From positions 12,764,948-12,828,947 of the forward strand of contig NC_133491.1 of NCBI RefSeq assembly GCF_025370935.1: a stretch of 64,000 nucleotides of DNA, in the 5' to 3' direction. This document shows, piece by piece, positions 10,663-19,036 of the stretch. This DNA comes from Choristoneura fumiferana. Lineage: Eukaryota; Arthropoda; Insecta; Lepidoptera; Tortricidae. The notes under the pieces are model-generated. The model was given only the letters and a program-made list of their open reading frames with translations. It was not told where the DNA came from and searched no databases. The number at the start of each line of letters is the position of its first letter. Positions within the stretch are counted from its first letter, which is position 1. The position numbers and the translations under genes are program-made.

Positions 10663-10828
10663 GGGTGACACTCTTTCCCAACCCGGATAATACCGGGTTG
10701 GAAATAGCAACCCTGTTTTTCGTGTACATGCCCATAGAAGCTCCTGTCAGTTTCTATGGGCGTGATCACAAAAAACAGGGCCGGTATTTCCATGTTGGTG
10801 TTATCCGGGCCGGGAAAGAGTGTCACCC
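10663..10828. mobile_element. 166-bp foldback MITE with long terminal inverted repeats
   Basis: Nearly the whole element is an imperfect hairpin. The left end GGGTGACACTCTTTCCC is mirrored by GGGAAAGAGTGTCACCC at 10812-10828, and the arms continue through CCCTGTTTTT and GCCCATAGAA. The flanks GAGCGATTT (10654-10662) and GAGCGATAT (10829-10837) match at 8 of 9 bases. A 9-bp duplication, terminal Gs and long TIRs suggest a Mutator-type non-autonomous element; that class call is inference. Confidence 0.7.
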
Positions 10829-10929
10829 GAGCGATATCAATCATGTGGCCGCGGCCTTATGCTATGTTATTTGGATACTCGGAGGATTTCAGGATTTGTT
10901 TTTGTTCATTGTTGAGACTGTCAATGTCA

Positions 10930-12090
10930 ATAGAATCAATCAAATCAAATCAAGTTTTATTTGAACCTCACTTCACTTTCATTTGACTTCACTCGCTCAC
11001 ACACCGGGAGTCGTATCTTAAACAAGTAATCAAAGAAAGCTGTATGAATATGTCTTGACTGTGTAATTATGAAGACATGAAAATAGCACGCTAATTTTCA
11101 TTGTTGTTTAGAAATTCATTTGGTAAGAGTTAGATTCAGTTGTATGTATCTTTGGTAGCAACGGTTAGTCCGTGCAGCGCAATCGGGTTAAGTTGAGATG
11201 ACACACACTGGTTAGAATCAAATTAAATGAATTATTTTCTTTGCTTTTTAGACCGACGTGAAAGTAACCTGTTTTATTTTAACTGTTCGCAAAGATTGAG
11301 TTCGCCGTATTTCGATTATTACGACGGCAGTAAACTGTTTCAGGGATTAGCCACAAGAATTGGTTTACCTTTGATCTAGTGAGTATCTATTATATGTTTT
11401 CTTGAATCATTTTTGTGGCATTGTTTGGTAATAGTGGCCCATCATCATAAATCAAGTATTTTTGTCTAGACAACACATTTTAGGTTTATCAAATTGCCCT
11501 TTGTCCCATGCTCAGAAAGTAATAAAACAAATTATATTTTTCTAATATGATGTACCATGGAATATACAGATTTTTAGATACTTCTATTTGCACAGTTTTA
11601 ATTTGTCTGATGTTATTTAAAGTATTTGTCACCCACCACATAATTGAAATGTTTATACCATTTATTAAAGAAAACGTTCCACAATTGCAGGTTGGATGAC
11701 TAATAATTAGGGTTTATGCCACCCAAATCATTGTTTTTAATCACATTAAAATTTAAACATGGCTTAGAACTGTTAAATGCAGTTTCAATGTGTCTAAGTT
11801 TGGTGATAACATGACTAGTATATTCTGTACACAAAGGAAATAAAAATAGTATCACATATATATTATTTAAGTAAAATTTCCTATTCACTAAACTTCACAG
11901 CATGAACATCACACCAATTGTCACTCAATCTTTTCATAGGATGACATCACTGGTACTGTCATAGTCATTGAATTAAAGAAGTTCATTTCCGTCTCTGGGC
12001 AGGAGAGCATTTAATGTGGTTCTCTGTGTTTTTCCCGTGAGGCTCACATAGTCACATTTAGTTGTACTTAAGCCTTGTTTAAAAATATTC
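10930..12090. other. Non-coding stretch holding one weak candidate exon
   Basis: Apart from the candidate exon at 11252-11378 nothing is recognisable. A (TCAAA)n-like stretch at 10937-10952 resembles the tail of a LINE. The rest is AT-rich. Confidence 0.4.
11252..11378 (+). CDS. Candidate internal exon of unknown gene
   Basis: The interval has a good acceptor (ttgctttttag, ending at 11251) and donor (GTGAGT from 11379). One frame is open across it, reading RRESNLFYFNCSQRLSS, then PYFDYYDGSKLFQGLATRIG, then LPLI plus a split codon; the other two frames have stops. I do not recognise the protein. It leaves two bases at its 3' end, so it cannot splice directly to the phase-0 GR1 exons at 14283 or 15219. 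It could belong to another gene or be a chance ORF, 42 codons being short. Confidence 0.3.
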
Positions 12091-12360
12091 CATCCATCCC
12101 AGCCTATATACGTCCCACTGCTGGGCACAGGCCTCCTCTCAGAACAAGAGGGCTTGGGCCATAGTTCCCACGCGGAATTGCTTCGCAGGTTTGTGGAGGT
12201 TTCCTCACAATGTTTTCCTTCACTACAAAGCTTGTGGTAAATATCAAATGTAATTCTGCACATGAAATTTCGAAAAACTGAGAATGAGGTGCGAGCCAGG
12301 GTTTGAACCCACAACCCTCTGCTTGAGAGGTGATAGGTCAAACCACTAGGCCACCACGGC
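12091..12360 (-). repeat. SINE-A, near full-length
   Basis: Complete minus-strand copy. The tRNA-like head starts at 12360 (GCCGTGGTGGCCTAGTGG, box A-like), followed by a box B-like GGGTTCAAACCC. The body holds TGAAGGAAAACATTGTGAGG, GGCCCAAGCCCTCTTG and CAGCAGTGGGACG. It ends with a short GGATGGATG tail near 12091. Transcription by RNA polymerase III is inferred from the boxes. Confidence 0.8.
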
Positions 12361-12897
12361 TTTGCGGCTTTGGCTTTTTGTTAAAATATTAGACAGAAAA
12401 AAATGTAAAAAGTTCATGACCAAATTTTGTAATAGATATTCACAACAAAATGTAATTCTTTACAATTCAAATAACTTTTTCATCTATTTATCACATGAGG
12501 CTTGAAAGAGGGGAGGGTTTTGGCAAAATCACATTATCACAAGGAAGAACGAGGGGATGGGTACTGTGAGACTAGTACTTATTTTTTTGTTGACTTCACA
12601 ATTTCTGGCATCTTCAACTTGATAGTTAGGGAACTATAAATTGGATTTGATTATGCCATTATTTATAATAAATAAAAAAGGTGGTTTTGGATAGAAATTA
12701 GAATTGGGAGGGGCTAGTCATACTCACCCACCACATATCACAAAAAAAAACACACTCACTATGCAAGTGGTTACATTGCTGATGCAAGGAAACTGATTGT
12801 GACCTGTATGTGTACCTATCAGAAGACCTTCCGAAAAGTGGTAGACATAGAATGCTATCTATAATACTTTGAAATAACGACCAGTGCACCACTGTTG

Positions 12898-13030
12898 TCG
12901 CTATAAGCCACTGTTGCCACCTTGACCCTATAGTGCCATCTCGCTCACGCTAATAATACTTAGCACGAGAGTGAGCGAGACAGTATATACAAACATCCAT
13001 TTTCGAATTTCGTTCGGTGTAGCCCTCTTT
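12898..13030. repeat. MITE remnant
   Basis: Short inverted arms (ATCTCGCTCACGCTAATAAT against CACGAGAGTGAGCGAGA) and the block TTTCGAATTTCG...GTAGCCCT relate it to the hairpin at 10493. It is diverged and partial. Confidence 0.4.
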
Positions 13031-13191
13031 TTATTTACACATTCAGTTTATCTTATCAAAGTACCTATCATCATTCTTGGCAATGACAAAACTTGCCAGC
13101 AGTTTAAATGGCAAAATTTAATCACTGTAGTTTTTTTTTTTAATCTAGTACCTACTTTAACGAGGCTTTAGTACACCAAATGTGACTATGT

Positions 13192-13201
13192 NNNNNNNNN
13201 N
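13192..13201. other. Assembly gap, 10 N
   Basis: A run of ten N. The sequence before it (AACGAGGCTTTAGTACACC) resembles the LINE fragment at 32170; the sequence after it starts a different repeat. The true gap size is unknown, and this matters for GR1, whose first exon is missing. Confidence 0.95.
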
Positions 13202-13500
13202 AAAAAGAGGGGTGTTATAAATTTGACCGCTATGTCTGTCTGTGGCACCGTAGCTCTTAAACGGGTGGACTGATTTGGATGCGGTTTTTTTATTTGAAAA
13301 TAAGGATTTCTAGCTATGGTTCTTAGATATATTTCATCAAAATCGGTTCAGCCATTTTTGAGATATTGAACTTTGAAGTGACAAAGTCTTGGGTTTTCCA
13401 ACTTAATAACATTTATAACCTAACCTAACCAACAAAAAGTTGGAAAACTTCCGACTTTGCCACTTCAAAGTTCAATATCTCAAAAACCCTAGAATATTCA
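13202..13500. repeat. AAAAAGAGGGGTGTTATAA repeat with an internal inverted repeat
   Basis: It shares AGAGGGGTGTTATAA, GGCACCGTAGCTCTTAAACG and CAAAATCGGTTCAGCC with 34302-34480 and, inverted, with 53535-53780. Within it, GAGATATTGAACTTTGAAGTG at 13360 is mirrored by CACTTCAAAGTTCAATATCTC ending at 13481, around a loop holding CCTAACCTAACC. No ORF. Confidence 0.6.
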
Positions 13501-13540
13501 ATATTCTAGGGTAGGCAGTTTGTAAGTAGTTGGCGCCGAA

Positions 13541-13666
13541 GCAGCGCGTCCTTTGCTGCTTAGGTACTCAATGCACGCCATAGTGGGAATATCTATTTGT
13601 TCATTCTTATTTATTTGTCAATAAAAAAATACAGCATTACAGTTAAAAAAAACCAATGCGCTGTAA
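13541..13666. repeat. Direct repeat, copy 1 (pairs with 13992-14117)
   Basis: About 126 bp beginning GCAGCGCGTCCTTTGCTGC and running past AATACAGCATTACAGTTAAA, repeated nearly identically at 13992. The copies are 451 bp apart. The duplicated unit includes the splice-acceptor end of the candidate minus-strand exon at 13873-14006. Confidence 0.85.
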
Positions 13667-13872
13667 TAGTACATTGTGTCTTAAGCGCGGTAAATAAGGA
13701 ATTAAGATGAGAGTCTATTAGAAGCCCGAAGTCGAAGACTGAGGGCTTTAATGAGTCGATGTTCGTAATTCTAGTACCGCCCGTGCGACATACAATGTTT
13801 TTCATCACATTTGCAAGTAAAATTTTATATTTGTAAAAGAAAAAATATAATTCTTCCAAATATTCGCGATAC

Positions 13873-14006
13873 CTTAGGCTGTGCTCTGGCAGCGTCGCCC
13901 TCAACCTCCCCCTCCTCGGCATGCGCCGCAACGTGCGTGTGCATGTGGTCCATGTAGTCCTGCAGCAGCGCGCGCAGCGCCATCAGTACGGGCAGCGCGT
14001 CCTTTG
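13873..14006 (-). CDS. Candidate GC-rich exon of an unknown gene
   Basis: On the minus strand an acceptor (CCTAAGCAG, ending at plus 14007) is followed by 44 open codons. They read KDALPVLMALRALLQDYMDH, then MHTHVAAHAEEGEVEG, then DAARAQPK, and end at a donor (GTATCG, starting at plus 13872). GC content is far above the surrounding AT-rich DNA, as in real lepidopteran coding exons. The exon starts with two bases of a split codon and ends on a full codon. The content, a Leu-rich helix followed by an acidic stretch, is not recognised. It may be an exon of a gene on the minus strand or a captured fragment, given the direct repeats either side. Confidence 0.4.
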
Positions 14007-14117
14007 CTGCTTAGGTACTCAATGCACGCCATAGTGGGAATATCTATTTGTTCATTCTTATTTATTTGTCAATAAAAAAATACAGCATTACAGTTAAAAC
14101 AATCAATGCGCTGTAAA
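13992..14117. repeat. Direct repeat, copy 2
   Basis: Second copy of the unit at 13541-13666, with a few substitutions near its right end (ACAATCAATGCGCTG against AAACCAATGCGCTG). It overlaps the first codons of the candidate exon at 13873-14006. Confidence 0.85.
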
Positions 14118-14282
14118 ATAAAAATAATACACAAATAAAACAAAGACATGACAAAATACAAGGAGGATTAAAAAAAAATAGGGATCTTTGAATATGTCTA
14201 GTGGTGTAAATTGTCCAACGGTGTTTATTTATTTACTAACTTTATTTAAAAACACTTGAAGTTTAAAAGTTCTCATTTTCAG

Positions 14283-17097
14283 GTGGTTATTAAGCTAGTC
14301 ACAAGTTTTCGAAATGCCTTGCTCCTTGCTTATTATTTTTTGACTGCAGCTTCTATAGGACAGGGGGCAAGTATCTTTTATATTATTTCGTTATATTGTT
14401 TGGGTTCCGTACCTACCTCAAAAGGGAAAAAGTATTTACCCTTATACGAACTGTTCGTTGTTTTCTGTCCGTCCGTCTGTCACTGCCGATTTGCTCCAAA
14501 CTACTGGAACCATCGTTCTAACCTAACAGTCTCTCAAAGGGCTAGCTCTCTCGCTGTGTTGGTGTGTCCACGGGCGGCGGTGATTGCTTCCCATCAGGTG
14601 ACCCGCATGCTCGTTTGAACCCTCTTATATTTAAAGAAAAATCAGTTGACCAAAAATAGTTTTGAAGTTACCATTTACTAAGACCATTTCTCCCTTATCA
14701 TATCACCGAAATTACTGTGCCTGAAATTTAAAAAAGGTAGGTTCGTCTGTAGATTACAGGAAAAATTAAAAACTTATAAGCACTATTAAAAAAATAATTA
14801 TTTAAATATTTCATTGCATAAAATATGTAACGATACACTATGGATTTAGACGAGAAAAAATATCTATCCCCATTTTACGTGAAGGGGAGTATTAAAAAAA
14901 CAGTTTTTTTTAAACGTATTTTACCATTTTGTCCGCGTAGTTGATTGATAAATACTCATGTAAAAGTCCACAAAAGTAAAGTAGTTACATTAGATATTTG
15001 TAACCTTTTCTTTGTATGACTGTTTGTTTCACAATAAATAAATAAAAAAACAAACAGGAGTACAGCTTTCTATCATTAAGAGTCTCCAAGCTGAAACACG
15101 GCGAAAATATATGAATTCCTTCTTGACAGGACTATAATAATTATATTATAAGACACTAAAAATGAAATATTTAGTCCAAACTTATTTTGAGATAGATTAA
15201 AATGATTGATGATTTTAGATTAACATACATTTCACGAGGTTTGTTGATGGGATCACATCATGTGTGATGACATTTCTACCACCCATCCTGGTAGAACTAG
15301 CGGCTAACGAATCGGATAAAATTAAATCAATATTAGCCGATCAGTTGCTGGTGTCTGAAGGTGAGTTTTTGTTGAGTATTTAAGAGCGATTATACCTGCT
15401 GAGCTGGCAACGTTGCATTTTTGTTAGTTCATCTCGATTATTTTATAAAATTGAATGCAAATTAAAAATGTGGTCTGTTATAATAAATAAGTTAATGTGT
15501 CTACTGCAATATATTTAATTTTCATTCAATTTTAAAAGGAATAATCGAGAACAAAAATGCAACGTTGCCAGCTCAGCAGGTATAAACGCTCTTAAAGCCG
15601 ACTATTCATTATTATACTATTATTATACTTTATACTAATATTATAAATGCGAAAGTGTGTTATCGACGTGATTTTTGGCATAGAGATAGTTTATGGGCCC
15701 GAGAGTGACATTGGCTACTTTTTATCCCGGAAAAATGCACAGTTCCCGAGGGAACAGCGCGCGATAACCGAATAACACGCGAGCGGAGCCGCGGGCAAAA
15801 GCTAGTATTTATATAAATATGAAACAGTTTATTTTGCTAGAGTAAGGGTTGATTTACGGGACGATTTATTTATATGAACTAAAATATACGTGCTCCTTAT
15901 TCACCTTGAAACAGCGTACAAGATATAAAAAAATTTGAAACAATCATGTCAAACTGTACTAGTTACTTATTCTAGTTAGGTACACAGGAATTAATTACAA
16001 TACAGTTTGAATACCTACCTATCACAAATCGGCTAGGTGCCTGATATATGTAATACGAGCAAACAATTTAAAACATAGATTGTCCTCGTCAAACTGAACA
16101 ACATTAGATCAGCGACTTTTAAAAATAATGGAGTCTTAGAATTTTCCTTTTTTCGTAAAATTAAATATTGCTATGAATGTACGCCATCCTAGAACCCAAC
16201 TGACGTCGCCTGTCACGCTACAAACTTTTGCTTTACATTACTTCTTCGAATAAATTTAAAAAAGTGTAATAAAAATAAAAAAAAAGTCGCTGAACTAATG
16301 TTGTTCAGTTTGAGGAGTATGATCTATGCTTTAATTATTTGCTCATATTACAGGCCACACCCGGTATATTTATTAAATAAATAAATAAATAAAATAAATA
16401 TCATGGGACACTTGACACCAATTGACCTAGTCCCAAACTAAGCAAAGCTTGTACTATGGATACTAGGCAACGGATAAACATACTTAATAGATAAATACAT
16501 ACTTAAATACATATTTAACATCCAAGACCGAGAACAAACATTCGTGTTATTCACACAAATATCTGCCCGGCCGGGATTCGAACCAGGACCTCAAGCTTAG
16601 TAGTCAGGTGCTCTAACCACTTAGCCATCCGGTCGTTAAGTATAGTCAGTTATGATCAAAAAAGTCATTTAACTTATAAAATCTACTTTCTATTCGGTGG
16701 ATAGTCCGCGATTCAAAGTCACGCTGCTATCTCCTCTCACATTTGGGTCTTTTAGTCGCTTTTTACGACATCCATGTGAAAAGATGTGTCCGTCTTATTC
16801 TAAAATCAATCTAATATTATAATGTGTATGTAATATCTATGTAATACTTTTAAACGAGAAATTTTTATAAATTATTTATTTTGCGAACCTCGGAAAAAGC
16901 GATTCGGGGATTCCGAGGCGAACAATCGATTTAGCTTGGTCTTAATAAAATTGCTCGATTGAAGGTGCAAAACGATACTTGAAAGCCAATTTTTGATATA
17001 ATAATATGGTAACTTAAAACCTAAACTTGCTAAAAGTGGCTCCAAAGCGGTAACGTTTCGTGTGCTCTGCCTACCCCATTTGGGAATACAGGCGTGA

Positions 17098-17128
<31 letters not shown>

Positions 17129-17372
17129 TTAATATGGTAAGATACAATATGATATGATAGGATATGATATGATAATATGATATGACCCCGCAGACGCAGA
17201 GCTCCGAGCCACGCTGTCCGACGCGCTTTTGTTTCTGCGCGTACGCGGCTTCCGCTGTGAGCTATGGCACATGCGCATGGGGGCTGCGACGCCACTCGCC
17301 TTCCTTGCGCTCTGTACCAACTACATCATCACCATGATACAGTTCTTCAAGCCGCAGAATTTTGATGATTAA
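14283..17372 (+). CDS. GR1: gustatory receptor, C-terminal exons only (headless)
   Basis: Three exons read by eye. Exon a, 14283-14366: VVIKLVTSFRNALLLAYYFL and on, one TM, acceptor ttttcag, GC-type donor GCAAGT. Exon b, 15219-15360: INIHFTRFVDGITSCVMTFL, then PPILVELAANESDK, IKSILADQLLVSE; donor GTGAGT. Exon c, 17194-17372: DAELRATLSDALLFLRVRG to TNYIITMIQFFKPQNFDD and TAA. Phases 0,0,1 equal those of GR2, and exons b and c align with it (ILADQLL/ILGDQLL, DAELR/DDKLR). TNYIITMIQF fits the TYhhhhhQF motif of the last TM of insect gustatory receptors, chemosensory ion channels of the dendrite membrane. No first exon of about 200 residues is found upstream to 10.9 kb, so this may be a relic or an assembly loss at the N gap. 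The C-terminal exons have no stops. Confidence 0.7.
14562..14618 (-). repeat. Short fragment of repeat R1
   Basis: Inverted match to the 46574 copy: read on the minus strand it has AACGAGCATGCGGGTCACCTGATGG-like blocks, truncated both sides. It lies in the GR1 intron. Confidence 0.5.
15379..15596. repeat. MITE, 218 bp, in a GR1 intron
   Basis: Left end TTTAAGAGCG is mirrored by CGCTCTTAAA at 15587-15596. The arms continue through ACCTGCTGAGCTGGCAACG and CAACGTTGCATTTTTGTT to ATTGAATG, about 70 bp each. The AT-rich loop has no ORF. It starts 18 bp after the donor of exon b. Confidence 0.8.
15625..15808 (+). repeat. Repeat ending GAGCCGCGGGCAAAAGCTAGT
   Basis: It begins ACTAATATTATAAATGCGAAAG and passes TTATGGGCCCGAGAGTGACA and AATGCACAGTTCCCGAGGGA to a GC-rich end. 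The inverted copy is at 30553-30779. It is a very common lepidopteran repeat, class not assigned here. Confidence 0.65.
16031..16363. repeat. MITE with GTGTGGCCTGTAATA-type ends
   Basis: Inverted arms: CATAGATTGTCCTCGTCAAA continuing CTGAACAACATTAGATCAGC (from 16074) against a mirrored arm ending near 16333. The pairing extends outward through GAGCAAACAATTTAAAACATAG to GCCTG. The outer end resembles that of the element at 39138 (CCGGGTGGGCCCTGTAACA), so the two belong to related families. No ORF. Confidence 0.7.
16371..16635 (-). repeat. SINE-B, full-length
   Basis: Minus-strand tRNA-derived SINE. The head at 16635 begins CGACCGGATGGCTAAGTGG (box A-like) and box B is GGTTCGAATCCC. The body holds CGTTGCCTAGTATCCATAG and GGGACTAGGTCAATTGGTG. 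It ends in a (TTTA)n tail, seen as (TAAA)n at 16371-16400. Other copies are at 30294 (+) and 33650 (-). Confidence 0.8.
17101..17128. repeat. (GT)n microsatellite followed by (GATAT)n
   Basis: About 13 GT units, then a GATATGATAT-type stretch to 17184, all within the GR1 intron. The simple sequence ends nine bases before the acceptor AG of exon c. Confidence 0.9.
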
Positions 17373-17469
17373 AAGCCCCAAGGCACCAAACCTAATTGCT
17401 TAAGGAACCAATGAATTAACAATAAGAAGAATATTAATGTCAGTGTCATAATAGTGTCAATAATAGTAC

Positions 17470-17735
17470 ACCAATTACATTATCACCATGATATAGTTTA
17501 TTAAGCCGCAGAGTTTTGATGATTAGGAACCCTTAGCACCAAACAACCTTAAAACCTTATCACGTGGTATTATGCTGAGTGGGACTTATTTAGCGTCATG
17601 TATGTCTTGTATTTGTTCTATGTATGTTTTTATGGCGTTAAATAAATGTATTGTCTTTCTTTCCTTCTTTCAAACCTAAGACACTTAAGGAATACAAGAA
17701 TTAACAATAAGAATAATAATATCAGTGTCATAATA
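17470..17735 (+). pseudogene. Decayed tandem copy 2 of the GR1 last-exon end
   Basis: It repeats the sequence from 17316 onward at a distance of 154 bp: ACCAATTACATTATCACCAT, then AAGCCGCAGAGTTTTGATGA and the following 3'UTR. The copied reading frame is TNYIITMI, stop, FIKPQSFDD, stop, so it is broken. A LINE-type tail of about 116 bp (17557-17672), ending in CTTTCTTTCC and flanked by AAACC(T), interrupts it. Confidence 0.75.
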
Positions 17736-17834
17736 GTATCGATTTATTTGACGATTTCAATACAAATTCTTATAGCTTGACGTTCATGTAAATTATAATG
17801 TTTCATGTTAATTATATAGATTGAATAAATAAAC

Positions 17835-17964
17835 GACCTGGTTAAGATCGCGGGATCGCGGTGGATGCGGAAAGCACAAGACCGGTCTGAGTGGAGAGCC
17901 TTGGGGGAGGCCTATGTCCAGCAGTGGACGTCTTTCGGCTGACATGATGATGATGATGATGATG
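17835..17964 (+). mobile_element. RTE-type LINE 3' end
   Basis: GACCTGGTTAAGATCGCGGG, GGAGAGCCTTGGGGGAGGCC and CTATGTCCAGCAGTGGACG encode the usual RTE C-terminus (DDLVKIAGSRW...WRALGEAYVQQW) and end in a (GAT)n tail. It is 5'-truncated. It separates tandem copies 2 and 3 of the GR1 3' end. Confidence 0.75.
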
Positions 17965-17980
17965 AAATAAACTAAACTAA

Positions 17981-18085
17981 TAATAGTGCACCAACTACGA
18001 GTACATCATTACCATAATACAGTGCATTGAGCCGTAGAATTTAAGAGCCCTTATTCACCAAACCTAAGAAACCTAAGAAAAGTAG
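17981..18085 (+). pseudogene. Decayed tandem copy 3 of the GR1 last-exon end
   Basis: Starts TAATAGTGCACCAACTACGA and continues with ATCATTACCATAATACAG and GAGCCGTAGAATTT. It aligns with 17316 onward and with copy 2 at 17470. The frame reads TNYEYIITIIQCIEP then stop. More diverged than copy 2. Confidence 0.65.
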
Positions 18086-18089
18086 AGGA

Positions 18090-19036
18090 AAGGAGGAGGT
18101 TAAAATTAGGTAAGTATGTAAATAAAAAGAGTAAATTTTATTTAGTTTTAATTATTTTTTATTCTTTCTACTAACCTTTTTGTATTTTTTTATAAATTTC
18201 ATATGTTACTAAATGTATACAGTAATAATTATATTTATGAAAAATATACCATGGTAGGGTAGATGCCCTATTGCTAAACATTGTCTCAATTGCCTGTTAC
18301 ATTTTAAATATGTCACTAGCAATAGCATATCAAACACTCGGCCATTTAACTTATTGAAAGCACTCAATCCTCACATAAAGTTTCTACAGGGATGTATAGG
18401 GTCCCTTAGTTACTTATAAGTAATACAAAATGCCTTAGAGACGTTGTCTCTACTAGTTAAGACAACATTTTAAAAACTTCATCTACGTGCAGTGGAGGTG
18501 TAAAACGCCTCTAAAAATTAAATAAATTGGCGACGTATAAAGTTTTCCACTATCAAAATACATTCATAATACCTAATACAATTATGTCTAACGAGTAACC
18601 ATAAAGTTTTTAGATTTAGGAGACAAGCTCACACCTGGCGCCCCAAGGTTTGCTCGCCTATATTCATGATCTGTTCTGAAAGCAGAGTGGTTCAGTCACG
18701 ACCTTTAACTTGTTATCCATTTTGAAAAAAAAAAATCCTTTGAATGTCATACAAGATGACAGATGTGAAGTTTAGTCCTCACCGCACATGGCATGCTAAG
18801 CCTGAGCCTCGCGCCACATATTCAGTATTCAATAATTTATTGCTTTAAAGAATTCCATGCAATATTATTAATTAATAATGAACATGTACTTATGCTTATA
18901 GGGTAAATCGTCAATAACTGGCCACCTTATACTAAAATTAGTTATTTAAATGTGGCCAGTAATTGGTCAGGTCAAATAGATTCTTCGAGTCCATAAAAAG
19001 TTATTGGTTGCTTTTTAAAATAAGAAATATAGAATA
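18090..19036. other. Intergenic AT-rich stretch
   Basis: Lies between the GR1 3' copies and the stop codon of the minus-strand orphan gene, and should hold that gene's 3'UTR. No other feature was recognised. Confidence 0.4.

Noticed and set aside
13500..13560. A second LTR primer-binding site (TTGGCGCCGAAGCAGC)
   Set aside because: The match to a tRNA end is short, no LTR-like sequence precedes it, and it is part of the local direct repeat.
14256..14618. A single 120-codon open frame as an independent gene
   Set aside because: Only its first third (14283-14366) fits the GR exon pattern; the rest runs into repeat R1 and simple sequence.
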